This document shows, in pieces, positions 11,972 through 23,473 of a DNA stretch of 64,000 bases. Each line of letters begins with the position of its first letter. Position 1 is the stretch's first letter. The notes under the pieces are model-generated. The model was not told where the DNA came from and did not search any database. It was given only the letters and a program-made list of their open reading frames with translations. This DNA comes from Salvia splendens. Its lineage: Eukaryota; Streptophyta; Magnoliopsida; Lamiales; Lamiaceae. The stretch spans positions 25,040,209 to 25,104,208 of the forward strand of contig NC_056033.1 of NCBI RefSeq assembly GCF_004379255.2, written 5' to 3'. The position numbers were made by a program, and so were the translations under genes.

Positions 11972-14900
11972 AACATATGTATATATAGGAGATTGGTTCA
12001 TTTTAGAACTTTTTAGAACACAGAAGAACAGTTAGCAAATACGTTATTAATATCAGTTATCATAATAAGTATATCAGTTCCCGTGAGATCAGTTTGCTCA
12101 TTTATAAATATCAATTTCTAAACGAATATCAGGAATGAATATGTTATGTAATGCCAACTGATATTAAATATCATAGGACTTAGAACTGATATGATTTTTC
12201 ATTCTCATTTTAAAAAGGGTCTCACTACAACCGCCCGTATGTATATATTTTAAATATTGAAATCTTGTAAATTTATTGATTGAGAAGAAAGTAGAACGAG
12301 TGCGTCGAACTTTAGGTAGATCCTTATGCACTATGCTACTCCTTTCTCCAATGTCTGGTTGCAACCATTGCCCACTGAAGTCCGAAGATTTTCCTATATG
12401 TATTGATTAAAATGGGGGTGAGTTGATGAGTAAAACATATAACATCAATCTCAAAAACCTGAAAAAGATCTATCGGTAAGAAGAAACATATTGCGACTTT
12501 TGATATATTTGACCAAATAAGAAAGTATCCATGTTACACTTACATAGATATAGATTTGTATAATAAATAAGCAATTTCAATTCCAATGAATTAAGGTAGT
12601 CTATATCTACTTGTAAGAATAGATGAGTTGAGTTCGTAAACGATTAAAACTTGTATAGGTTTGTGAACTTTGTTTCCTAAGGAGTATGAGAACATATAAT
12701 TTATTGGCGACACTTGCATGTAGTTTGAGTCAAATATGGAGTTTTGCTATGCATTATTCAACCAAGTTCATGATGCTATGAATGTACTAAACGATATAAT
12801 TACATTAGTAATGATATTCATTATTCTTCCTGCTAAAGTTTATTCTTGCTGCTGGGCTAGTTTTGATGTAAAATTACAATGCGAACGTATAAGTCTACAC
12901 ATCAACTGTCAAAGTGGTGGCTTTGGATTTTTTTTAATAATCAAAGACACCCAGTGTGTGGGCGGGGGGTTTAGGCAGACCCCCAACCGTGAATAGGATC
13001 AAAATATAACGTTCCAAAACATGACCCTAGCCCAAAAGTGACTAGGGTCCAAGACAAGAACATGAAAGGACAAGATGCAGGCCCCAAAAGTGGTGGCTTT
13101 GGATTGAGTGTCAAGAATATGCCATGAATCACAAGGTGCATGATAACACCTTAAGACCCTTACTAATAGGAGTACCCAAGTTTAAATATAGTAAATTGCT
13201 TTATGTATATTGATATCCATGACTTCAAATGCATATGAAACTAAAAAAGTTTGATTAGATGCAATTTGTCTTGGCTTTCCCATGATATATTAGTGTGTAT
13301 AAATTTCATAAAAACCTCAAGAGTCAAGATGATCTATTTGCTTGATAGAGCTAATTTATTTGTATGAACAAATATGTTTGATGCGACGACTTTGGACATT
13401 TTATGTAAGACCTAGCTCCATAGGAACTTCCACATGCATAATGATTTTTTGGTTTTAGTGTTACTTAAGCTTCCTTTCACTACTATGACATAGATGTGAT
13501 TGTTATGATGTACTAGAAAGACTTATGAATGCGAATAAAATAATATCAATTTTATTGATGGTTGATCAATTAGTAAATACAACATTCTTCATCTTTGACA
13601 AATAGAAGTTTCTCATTTAGAACCAATTCTTTAGTTCTAATATGATGTAGGATAATAACCATATATACAAATAGCAAACTGATTAATTGTAAAAAACCCT
13701 TTCAATATGAACTTTTTTAGCATTAATTCGTTTTTGTTACTTCCATTGTTTTGCCAATTATTTTTTTGCTAACATAATGGAGGAGTGGAAAATGACCTAA
13801 TTTAATTCTTTGAAAGTATTTAAAGGTGTCAAATGGTCTCACTGGACCGGGCATGACCCAACCCAACGTACCATGCCACTGTGACAGAAAGTAACCAACT
13901 ATTCTTGTGAGTTGTGATATTGTTAATGCTCAACTTCTTCATCACATTGTGGTGAAAATCAAATTTGGATTCATTGACCAAGTTCACATAAAATGGTAAG
14001 AGATGGGTATACAATTTTCTTATAGCTGTTAGTTATAACAAATCAACAGTACTTGAAATAAATAGATAGTCCAGTGAAGTTTTTAATTACTTTTTGCTAA
14101 ACTAGGTTAAGCTTTACAATATATAATACTCTTAATATATGGTAGGAATTGTTTAAAAAGTTTAAAATGAAATTTTCTTATAGAATAAAATTGATATATA
14201 ATCCATAATTGTATTATAATCACTTTGTCCCCTAAAAATATGAACTAATACATTTTTAATCCATCCCTTAAAAGTATGAATTTTCTAAATTAAGAATACT
14301 TGAGCCCATTGAACACTGCTACCACATTATCCACTAACACTACTTCCACTGCATTTTCTCTCTATCCATCTTACTTTATTAATTGTGCATTTAAACTCGT
14401 GCGTGCCCCTTCAAAAATTCATATTTTGAAGAGATGGAGGAAGTATTTAGTTAGGGGATTTTACCTTCAATATAGAATAAAAGATAATAATATTGTCTTC
14501 ATTATGAAGATTTTTCCTATTATATTAGAAATTGATAAAATCAACAGTAGTGGGAAGGTTTGTAAAATTTTATCCCTTTGAATCAAAATATTACTGATAC
14601 CTAATGTGTAAATGACACATAACATTATTCCGTACTCCCTTCATCCCCTTGTAGTCTAGAGTTTCTTTTGGGTATAAAAATTTAGAAAAGAGTGTTTAGT
14701 GGGTCAAGTGGAATGAGCATAAAGTAGGAGAGAGAATACAGAGAGAAAAATAGTAAGAGAGATCAAGTGTGGTGATTTTTTGCTGTAAAAGAAAATAATT
14801 CAATCATAGTGGAACAGTCCAAAAAGAATTATGACTCAACTATAGTGGGAGACTCGACTATAGGGGGACAAGAAATATATGAATATCCAAATTGTCGTTA

Positions 14901-17900
14901 CTAAATAGCGTTTCCAGGACTCCCTTTGTCCCATGAAAAACAAAACGTTTTCTTTTTTTAGATGTCCCATTAAAAGTGAAATATTGAAATATTTTCTAAA
15001 ATGGGAAACACCATTCTACTTTTTCCTCTCTTACTTTTCTCTTTCATTAACTCACAAAACAACGCTGCATAGAATCTCATAGCGGAAATCAAAATGTTTC
15101 ATATTAATTACGACGGAGGTAATATAAGCATGCCTTGTAATATCGATTTAATCGAATAATTGATGTTACATATTCTGTGCATATCAAGTAAATTGTTTTA
15201 GATGATGAATTGGATTGACAATATATATTATTGAGCTTTTTGAATATTATTATATTGTTCAATCTATTAAATATGCGGTAGATAAACATATGCTCCCTCC
15301 GTTCGCAATGTAAATCCTAATTTGACTAGGCTTGATTTCTAAGAAATGTGAACGCAACTCGGTGCAAAGTTGGTGAAATGTGGATATCACTTTATATACT
15401 CCCTCCGTCCCGCCATAAGCGAGACACTTCTTTTTCAGAACGGGATTTAAGAAACTGATATTGAAAGTGTTAAGTGGAGAGGGGTAAGTATGAGAGAAAA
15501 AAATAGAGTGAAGAGAGAATAAAGTAGGTGGGAGAAAAGGGTAAGAGACAAAATCTATTCTTGTTTTGCTAGAAAGGGAAATGACTCACTTATGGTGGAC
15601 ATCCCATAAAGGAAAATGAATCGCTTATGGTGGGACAGAGGGAGTATTAGTTTTATTGAGCATGAACCTCTCCAGCAGCCAAATAGAAATCAAGAGGAAC
15701 TGGCCACTCTCTGTCTTCACAGTTTGATACCTTGAGAGCTGTCTTCTGCAACTGCATTTATTCAAGAATTTAGATATAGAGTGAGAGCCGACTTGTGTAC
15801 CATAAATTTCCTATCCCCTGTACAGAATGGAAAAACGAATAGCATGCAACTCAATACAGTAATAAACCGTAAGTAAAGAAACAGATGAGTTTCTTTTGAT
15901 GCATATCTAGAATACATGTTGTATAAGGAGAAATACGAAATACCCGAACCCGATAAAATCTAGACATTTCATGTTAATGCCATCAAGCTATGTATGATAG
16001 TTTAGAAATAGTCCACGACATGCTATAGTGAAATCACTGATCCCAGTAGTATTCTCTGTGAATATCAGTGTAGTTATTAGATTATTATTATAAGGAAGGT
16101 TCCGATTGAATGAGTGTAGCTCCATTGATTTGTGTCAAGAAGGTAAACTTATTGTAGCTCAATGCATTAGCATGTAGCAATTGAACATCACAGCGGACAC
16201 ATGGGTTGGGGAAGGAGTGTGGCAGTAAGGAATCTGTAGACCTCTGGCCGAAATGCTTCACTACCAGGGGTGGCTTAAAATGATTACGCTTGTTTCACGA
16301 TGTCACCATCTATTATGGTTCAAATCTGATACTTTGTTCGGAGTGTCACTACTGTTTATACTAACATAGCCGTTTTTTGTACCATCTATTAGGTCTAGCA
16401 TGTGATTCATGTCTCTAGTGTCTGAATGCGCTTACTACAGTATTAAGGAGGTGCCACCTGCACCGAAATAGTGCCAAATATTCCAGGGGGCACCTCCAGC
16501 ATGTTAAAAAAAGGTTGTAGAATCCAACTCATTGTTTAATTCCATTTTTATTTTTTTATGTTGAATTTCCGCTGCCTTCAGACCTATCTATTTTGTTAGT
16601 TCCATGCTCATAGATGGAATTCTGATCACTGTGTTACTATTCATATTTTTTCATATCACAAGGTTTATCGACATTTCTGGAACAGGAACACCATAAATAG
16701 AGTTTAGAATAAATGGAATAGCTTCAAAAGAAAAATGATGTACTGAATTATCATAAATGAAGCAGAAAGATGTAAAATATAGGATGATAAATGTAAAATG
16801 ATACAGCTCTGATATTCTTCCTAAGAAGGATATAGGCCATGCCATAGTTCTTGTTTGTGTTTAGTGTATGCCATAGTTCTTGTGTGTGTTTAGTGTACAA
16901 CAGGTCCTACTATGGCTCTGTTTTTAGTGTTTCAATTTATTGTGTTGACTGTAGTCTTATGAGGACTGCACCTGCGCTTCTCTCCTGTTTAGTAGTTCTT
17001 CTAGTTCAACGCTGCTACTTTGTTGTATGTTATCACTTTTTCCAGCGATGTCTGACTGAAATAAATTTCTCATCAACTGGGAATTTTATTGTGGTTATTT
17101 TGTCATATGTATTTGCCTTTTCACTGTGGGATTTGTATATTGATGATTTTGTTTGCGTGCCATCTTTTCCACTGTGATATCTTAATTCAAACAAATATAT
17201 CTCGTCTAGCTCATTGGGGTTCATATTTCTACTGATTTTCGTAATTGGGGTGGCGGTATATATTTATGAGCTGAAACGGAAAGGAGATGGAATGTAATGA
17301 TACACATCGTTATTCCCTGCAGATTAACTACAGCTATAGGACTTAGCTTAAACTCTATGTATGGCTCATTGACTTTTGTTTCTTGTTTTCGGTTGCAACC
17401 GAAGGTGCTATCCACTTAGGTGACGTGTGTTCGGTTGTGGAGCTATAGCAGTGGTTGTTTACAGTAGTTTCTGCTGTTTGGTTTATCAAGCAGTTTGGCG
17501 AATGAGGCTTTCCTTCACCATTTAGCTTAAATGACTCGTGTCCTCTAACATGAGTACTGACCCCTTGCTCAGTTTCACCTCCAGCCTTGTTCTCACAAGA
17601 CAAGGCTGTTTTGGCAAAGAGGCAATTGATACGCATTGTTATTCCCTACAGATTAAATGCAGGTTATTGTTTCGTTGTCTGTTATAATTACAAGTCTCGT
17701 GTTATTTGAGACTATTAGAGAGAGGTTCTCTTTAAAAGTAAGAGTCTGGATAGAGTTTTTATTTTAGTTAGGAGTCTGCGATAGATTATCATAAATAGAC
17801 AAGGTATTCTACATTTTATTGATTCTGAAATAAAGTTTAGTTTCACCCGCCTAATAATGCATTCCATGAGTTGATTATCGTGCTCCAACTGTAATGCATT

Positions 17901-19464
17901 CCTGATGTGTTCGAAGACTTTAATTTTGTCACTTCTTAACTAGGCTTCTTTTCAATGATTATTTATGCCAGAACTCCAATGCTATCCTCAATCGTTAAAT
18001 AAAATTATTTATGCAGTGGTGCTTGTATTTTCAGTGTCAAGAGTTATGGTTGGATAAGGCACACATACCACGCGTAGCAACGGTTGAAGGACTTCCAAAG
18101 ATGATTGCTACATTGCTCTCAATAAGAGACGGTAAACGAGTGAGTTTCACGTCTTCCTGTCCTAATCTGTTAGAGAGCTGTGCTTGATTGTGAACAGCCT
18201 TTATGTGCTTATAATATCATGTCGGATGAATTTTAAATGCATGAACTATGCGATAGTTCTAACTAACTTGAAGGTTGATACCTGTTATACGTTCTAACTG
18301 GGAATTTGCTAATGTCAGACTCGAATCACTAGGGATGACCTTTGTGACCATGTTTGGGAATTCCGCTTTACAGAGGTATGCTATCATTCGTTTCGAACTT
18401 CGGTTCTTGTTAATTTGCTTGATTTAGACACTTGGAAGTATCTGTTTCCCAACTAGCGTAATGTTGATAGTTCCACATTTATAAAGAATATGTCCTTGTG
18501 CATTCTCATGCCCAAAACCTAAGTTAAATGTAGCTTTTTTTCCCCAACTGTTAGTTAAAACTTTAAATATCCGTCCCACTCTAAGTGAACATTTCTAATT
18601 TGGCATAGGATTTTATGTAGTATTGTTTTGTGAGTAAGGTGGAGAGAATAAAGTAAGAGAGACGGAAAAAGTGAAGTGAGTGATATTTCTATATTTAGAA
18701 ATATGTCATTTAGAGTGGGACATCCCAAAAAAGGATAATGTGTCACTTAGAGTGGGACGGGGGGTGTAGTTGAATTATGGAATGGAGTTAGTGATGCTAA
18801 ACTAAATTATCATCCTTTTCTGAACCCAAAATGTTATCTATCCCTCTTAACAAATTGTCACGGTTTGTGAGGAGACTCCCTATTTCTGTTTAGTAACTGA
18901 ATCCAATAATAAGGGTTCTACTCTTAACCTCAAACTAGCTGTCCCTTGGTAAATTCAGAAACTAAATATGGTAACTATGTTTCCTAACAGAAAGTACCTA
19001 TTCCAATCATGCAATGTCTTGTCAAAAACTATACTAAAAAACAGTTGCAAAGCAGTTAAGATGAGTAATTTTCTCACCGGAGAAATAGCTTTGATTTGTG
19101 TGTCTCTTTCTCTCAGTCGGCGCCGCAGTACTGGCGGGACCTGGACCCCTCGTGGCGCGAGGAAGGCGCCACCCCAATGCAGCGGTATTTCCACCCGGAC
19201 GGCAGCATCACGGCCGACCCCGAGGACAATGTGTGGGGCGGCCACGAGTCGACCTACACGATTGTGACCGGGCTCCTTGCGGACGGCAAGGTGCGCGAGC
19301 ACTACGTGAGGATCAACCGGTGGCCTAAGATGATGGTGGAGCGCCGCCCCGACTGGAGCTGGGAACTCCGCAACCACCTCTACTTCTACCGAAGCGTCCC
19401 CGACAGCCACACCGGCACCGGACCCGCCTCCATCTCCCTCTCCGTTTCCGGCGGCTTTTCTTGA
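6799..19464 (+). CDS. F-box protein, four exons
   Basis: The predicted exons are 6799-7032, 18035-18139, 18319-18375 and 19117-19464. All junctions are GT-AG and all fall in phase 0, giving 247 residues. Residues about 33-78 form an F-box (DPLLVFGSEIMTIILAKLD, then VSRGWQAIA and W75), which in this family binds SKP1/ASK in SCF ubiquitin ligases. The remainder (LWLDKAHIPR; VWEFRFTE; QYWRDLDPSW; MQRYFHPDGS; DNVWGGHE; REHYVRINRWP; WSWELRNHLYFY) is a Trp/Tyr-rich substrate-side domain that I do not recognise by name. Intron 1 is about 11 kb. The last exon is much more GC-rich than the introns. The ATG follows a CT-rich leader and opens an in-frame exon with an acidic start. The splice sites are read by eye; transcript data would be decisive. 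This is the only convincing host gene here. Confidence 0.85.
7402..7498. repeat. 44-bp tandem duplication in intron 1
   Basis: Two copies of a unit starting CACTTGGAATTACTCACTAT begin at 7402 and 7446, followed by a partial third at 7490. They differ at only a few positions, so the duplication is fairly recent. Confidence 0.85.
10881..11131. mobile_element. Stowaway-like MITE in intron 1
   Basis: The left end CTCCATCCGTCCCCTAATAT is mirrored by the right end CGGGGACGGAGGGAG, with TA flanks at 10879-10880 and 11132-11133. The interior includes inverted 'gagtcactct / gagtgactc'. Confidence 0.85.
11941..11971. repeat. (AC)n(AG)n microsatellite
   Basis: About eight AC units pass directly into about seven AG units, inside intron 1 of the F-box gene. 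Confidence 0.9.
12930..13086 (-). mobile_element. Retroposed insert (SINE or 5'-truncated LINE) with 19-bp target duplication
   Basis: Read on the minus strand, 157 bp end in TTTGATTATT followed by a run of A, a typical retroposon tail. The insert is flanked by perfect 19-bp direct repeats (AAAGTGGTGGCTTTGGATT) at 12911-12929 and 13087-13105. A long target duplication with a 3' A-tail is the mark of LINE-machinery retroposition. I do not see clear pol III A and B boxes, so SINE versus LINE tail is undecided. Confidence 0.75.
14221..14443. mobile_element. Stowaway-like MITE (divergent)
   Basis: The left end CACTTTGTCCCCTAAAAATATGAA is inverted against the right end ATTTTGAAGAGATGGAGGAAG, followed by TA. 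The left boundary is approximate. Inside are the usual 'ccattgaacactgctacc / tctctctatcc' type spacers and no coding sequence. Confidence 0.6.
14635..14876. mobile_element. Stowaway-like MITE (divergent)
   Basis: It starts CTCCCTTCATCCCCTTGTAGTC after TA and runs to an inverted end containing ACTATAGGGGGACAAG. The right boundary is approximate. It is non-coding. Confidence 0.6.
14919..15119. mobile_element. Stowaway-like MITE (divergent)
   Basis: The left end ACTCCCTTTGTCCCATGAAAAAC and the right end ACGACGGAGGT are inverted relatives. The edges are approximate. It is one of four such elements packed between 14.2 and 15.65 kb. Confidence 0.55.
15291..15398. mobile_element. Left part of a Stowaway-like MITE, interrupted by another
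   Basis: CTCCCTCCGTTCGCAATG opens a Stowaway-like end, but no matching right end is visible. A complete MITE begins at 15399, so this copy appears truncated or interrupted. Confidence 0.5.
15399..15644. mobile_element. Stowaway-like MITE in intron 1
   Basis: CTCCCTCCGTCCCGCCATAAGC at the left mirrors GCTTATGGTGGGACAGAGGGAG at the right. TA lies at 15397-15398 and 15645-15646. The terminal inverted repeat exceeds 30 bp with few mismatches. Confidence 0.9.
16841..16898. repeat. 29-bp tandem duplication in intron 1
   Basis: Two adjacent units beginning GCCATAGTTCTTGT differ at two positions. Confidence 0.85.
18570..18767. mobile_element. Stowaway-like MITE in intron 3
   Basis: The left end TCCGTCCCACTCTAAGTGAAC is mirrored by GTCACTTAGAGTGGGACGG at the right. 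It lies wholly within the intron between exons 3 and 4 of the F-box gene. The edges are within a few bases. Confidence 0.75.
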
Positions 19465-19922
19465 AGCTGGAAAAAAAAAACTATGCCATCTGCCTTTCTC
19501 TGTGTTTGTGTTGTGTGTGTGAATATGCATGTTGTAAATCGGAGTTGTGGGATCAGCTATTTCTAGGAACAAGTAATTCTGAAGATAGGATTTACTGATT
19601 TGGAAAGTCAATCGCAGCCTTTTCGCTTTTTTCTATTAGTATCATATGGGTGGTTGTTGTGGCCAACAGCAAGGCTACTAGTCATAGCCTATTTGTCTAT
19701 CATGTCATCGATGATGCTCTGTCTCCTCTAGTATTCATTTATTAGTCCACTTAATTTCTTTTCTGCACAATCCAATTCCAATCCTTAGGATTATTTTTCC
19801 AAACTTTAAAATAATTGGTTATAGCACAATTCTTCTCATTTATATTAATTTCTTTATTTTTTTTTGCATAATTGTTCTTGAAACTAAAATTAGTGAACTA
19901 TTAGTTCCATTTTAGAGTATAA
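19465..19922 (+). other. 3' flank of the F-box gene
   Basis: An A-run follows the stop codon directly, then T/G-rich sequence. It probably includes the 3' untranslated region. I cannot place a polyadenylation site with confidence. The copia LTR starts at 19923, so a read-through or antisense influence on the gene is possible. Confidence 0.4.
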
Positions 19923-21379
19923 TGTTAGAGTTTGTATACTAGAAATCAGCTTTTGAGTGATTGAATACTGTAAAATTCTTTATTTATTTTTCAATGGATG
20001 AAACAAATTATTTTTGTCATAATGTTGTTATATTTTACATTTAATGGATGTTTATTGCATGTTTAAAAGTATAAGTAACTTAACAAAGTCTAAGTCTTTG
20101 TTTTAGTAGACCAATTGTGGGCGTCATCAACTTTAAGGTAACACAGTCAGTTCTGAACAAAGAAAAATAAGAATTTCACAACCCAGATAGGCCTAGACTA
20201 CCTATAGTGAAAGATTGCAATGTCAATCCGCATATTTCTAAGTTTTGCTGAAAAAAGATGACATTAGTGTGGTAGAGCACTGAATTGGATCTAACAGCGA
20301 GACAAGTCTTTATGCTATCTACTGAAAGACGTGGTCTTGATAAATTATTTATTTCTTAATCAATGTACGTTAGCATTGAGCATACAGTATTGATTATGCA
20401 CTACTTTGACTTACCAAATGGTGCGGGTTTTTCGCAACCCAATAATCTGGTATACTGGGTAGTGATGATTAATATTTAGCGGTGCTATGATTGCTATTAT
20501 ATTGAATCGTGTGCGAGGCGAGTCTCGTTTGATAACGTCCTCAAGAGGAGCTCGAAACAAGGCTTTATTATTCGGAACCTAGCTAGTTGAAGTTTGATTA
20601 CTCTATGAATAATAAATAAACTCTTGGAATTAATAAGATGTTAATTAATTAAGTTCATAGCATACACTAATTAATTAACAGACGTTTATATCTTAAGCGC
20701 GAGAAATGAATGACAAACAATGAAAACCCAGATTACTTATAATTTCGGATTTGGATGGGCAGTGCAATATTACTTCTGTAGTGGCTGCTCGTAATATTCC
20801 AATATACGCTTGTATTAAATTGTAGGTTCAATTTAATTAGTAAAAAGCTAATTGGGAGAGATCATATACAAAACCTTCCATAGATCACTGGCTGGGCCCA
20901 ATATGTGACTTAATATAAATAGGAGAATAAAGGAGACAGAAAATACACTTAATTTTATCATTAAAATTTCGACCCCTCTCCACATAGAAGAGGACGAAAA
21001 TTTCTCCTCAGCTCTCCTCCGTGAGATTGATTTTTTTGTCTTCTTTATTTAAGTCCTAGTATTTTGGTGAGATCAGCCCACACTGATATCAGCGTACAGT
21101 CTGTGAACCAGTCAGAAGATCCGTGGTTTAGTACTCAAGATCTTCACGTGGAGAAGGCGCTAGCTATCTTCGATTCTTTAGAGAATCCTCAAGGTAAATT
21201 TGCTAATCCGTAGAGAAGCATGTTTTAGGTTTCAATTATACTTAAAGCATGATTTAATTCAAGTTATGAGCATGATATATGTGATAATTGTGCGAATAGA
21301 ATTTGTCTAAATAATCTGCTAAATAGATCATAATTATTATGTGATTGATTTATGTATCCATCCGCTGTCAACCCCTTCA
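19923..21379 (+). repeat. Ty1/copia 5' LTR
   Basis: It starts TGTTAGAG and ends CCCCTTCA, about 1457 bp. A tRNA-Met-type primer-binding site follows within two bases. The same LTR occurs in inverted orientation at 62034-63457, which supports the 5' end. No 3' LTR for this copy is in the window. Confidence 0.8.
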
Positions 21380-21380
21380 A

Positions 21381-21393
21381 TAGGTATCAGAGC
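21381..21393 (+). promoter_or_regulatory. Primer-binding site, initiator tRNA-Met type
   Basis: TAGGTATCAGAGC differs at one base from the canonical plant retrotransposon site TGGTATCAGAGC. It lies immediately inside the LTR. Confidence 0.75.
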
Positions 21394-22532
21394 CAGTCTT
21401 TGGCTCTGATTATTTGGATTTAAATTTCACGAAATTCATGTATGCATGTGTTATTTGATTGCGAAGCATGTTCTTGGTGTTGTTGTTATTATTTTATGCA
21501 TGTTGAACTCAAGAACAATCGAATCAAAGAACTTGAATTATTCGAGCACACGAGACGTACGATCCGTCGGCGCTTGCGCCGAGACGGATCGCGCGACATG
21601 TGCCCGATGAAGGGATGTCGAGACAGTGGGAGCGTGGAGCGGCGATCATGGGGCGTTGCACAGACGAGCGAGAGCTCGTGCACGCCGCCGACCGAGACTG
21701 CCAGCCAAAGCGAGTCCGAAACTGGAGCGGCCTTGCGGCGAGCGGTTCGACCGAGAACCAGCCAGACACTGAGAGCCGAAACTCAGACCCTAGGCGGAAG
21801 GACCGAGACGACACTCTAGCGGCTGGCCGAGAGTAGTGACGCCTCCTGGCATGCTGCTGGCCGAGAGACGGAGTCAGCCGTCGAGCTAGGCTCCAGCCCG
21901 CTGACCGAGAGCCGGCGCGCGCCTAGTGTGCCGCTGGCCGAGACGCTTATGGCGTCGGGTTCCGACGACAAACTCGCCGGATCTTCGTCGTTCATCGTTC
22001 GTGCAAACCTCGTACGATGAGATATCGATGATGGAATTATTTTATGATTATTCAATTCTTGAAATTAATAGAAATCATTAAAATATTATTATTTAATGAA
22101 AATAAAATATTTTGTGAAGATTTCCCTAGATTTTAGGAATATTTTGATTATTGACTATATCTATGAAAATAAATATATTTTATTTTATTCCTAGATGATA
22201 TGGGATTAATTTAAGTTTAATTATTCATGTCAGTCCAAGATATAAATAATTCAATTTATTTTAGATGGATCTTATAGAAGACATGAATAAGAATTGAAGT
22301 TTAGTAAATTAATACAACTTCTTTAATTAAGATTATAAAAGTTTTAATTATTCAGTCAATTAAATACCAACAGAATTTAATTAAGCCTTTTCTGCCTTAA
22401 GGCTAAGGATAATTAATGAAAAACATAACAAAAATATCTAAGCTATAATTACGAACTTTGTTTGTATATGGTCTCCCCATCGATTGGTCTGCAATTTGTG
22501 AAGTTAATTTCTAATATTATCGTCACCCATTA

Positions 22533-23005
22533 GAGCATCTCCAATACACAGATGTCTCACTCGGACATCCACTAGGACTTCCCAAAAACACCTTCTGTCA
22601 CGTCACTAGGACTTCCCATCCCACTGCCACGTCACTAGGACTTCCCCTTCACAATCCGCCCTTCCCATCGCCCTTCCCATTAGGACTTCCCGCAATAAAA
22701 AAAAATCACAAATTCACAAATAAAGCAATTTACGTTTATGGAAATAAAATTTCAACACGAATACGAACGGGAAAAATTATCAACGAGCCATATATATAGA
22801 GTAAAAAAAAATTAAATACCGGACGTCCGACCCGGACGTCTGACCCACGCCACAATGGCGGACGTCCGCCCGCCCATCGCCCGCACGTCCGAGGACATCC
22901 GACGTCCTTACGGGACGTCCGTATCCGAGTTGAAACGCCACAATGGCGAACGTCCCAGTCGCCCGTCGCGGATGTCCGACCAGACGTCCGCCATTGGAGA
23001 TGCTC
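22533..23005. mobile_element. Tourist-like (PIF/Harbinger) MITE with TTA target duplication
   Basis: The termini are GAGCATCTCCAAT and the inverted ATTGGAGATGCTC, with perfect TTA direct repeats at 22530-22532 and 23006-23008. The right half is GC-rich and carries at least seven ACGTCC words, including GCGGACGTCCGC. The left half holds 'cactaggacttccc' repeats. It is non-coding. The subterminal motifs match those at 60.73-60.91 kb. Confidence 0.9.
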
Positions 23006-23473
23006 TTATGTGGGGGCAATAATCATACGAAATAGTAAGTTCATGAGGGCGGACTTCTCAAATATAAATAGTATGAACTAGAATGTGGTTTCTAATATCA
23101 CTCATTATGTGGGGACAATAATCCTAAGAAACTACGAGTTTCAGGTGTTCACGAAGAATTTATGAGATAGCTTGAATTTGTTAGCAGCACATGAGCATTG
23201 TTATGGGAGTGTGTTGTATAAATAAAATTATGTGATGCTAAATCTGGTGGTCTTGCTTAGGCAACATTAGGCGGCTATTCCATTATGTGGTCTCTGGACT
23301 ATTTGTCGGTGTTGTGACCAGTAAAAATGCTAAAATTTTATGGAGGGTACAAAATTTTAATTTTACAGTAGTAAGTTTTTGAAAAGTTTTATGGTTAACC
23401 TATTCAAATTCATTACATAAGTTTATGACAACTAGTAAATCTTATGTTTTGCAGTGCAACCTAAATCGTCAAA

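Larger units (their letters stand above)
7033..18034 (+). other. Intron 1 of the F-box gene (about 11 kb)
   Basis: It runs from a GTTATT donor to a TTTTCAG acceptor. It is AT-rich with no sizeable open frame. It carries at least five Stowaway-like elements, a polyA-tailed retroposed insert, a dinucleotide repeat and small tandem duplications, listed separately. Outside those I see nothing gene-like. Confidence 0.75.

Noticed and set aside
18955..19611. 218-residue minus-strand frame over the last F-box exon
   Set aside because: It is antisense to a well-supported exon with matching splice phase and a Trp-rich conserved protein. GC-rich codons explain the open antisense frame.
21442..22055. 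Overlapping frames on both strands in the GC-rich stretch
   Set aside because: They overlap one another, have no recognisable domains, and fall in the leader of the copia element. GC-rich sequence has few stops by chance.
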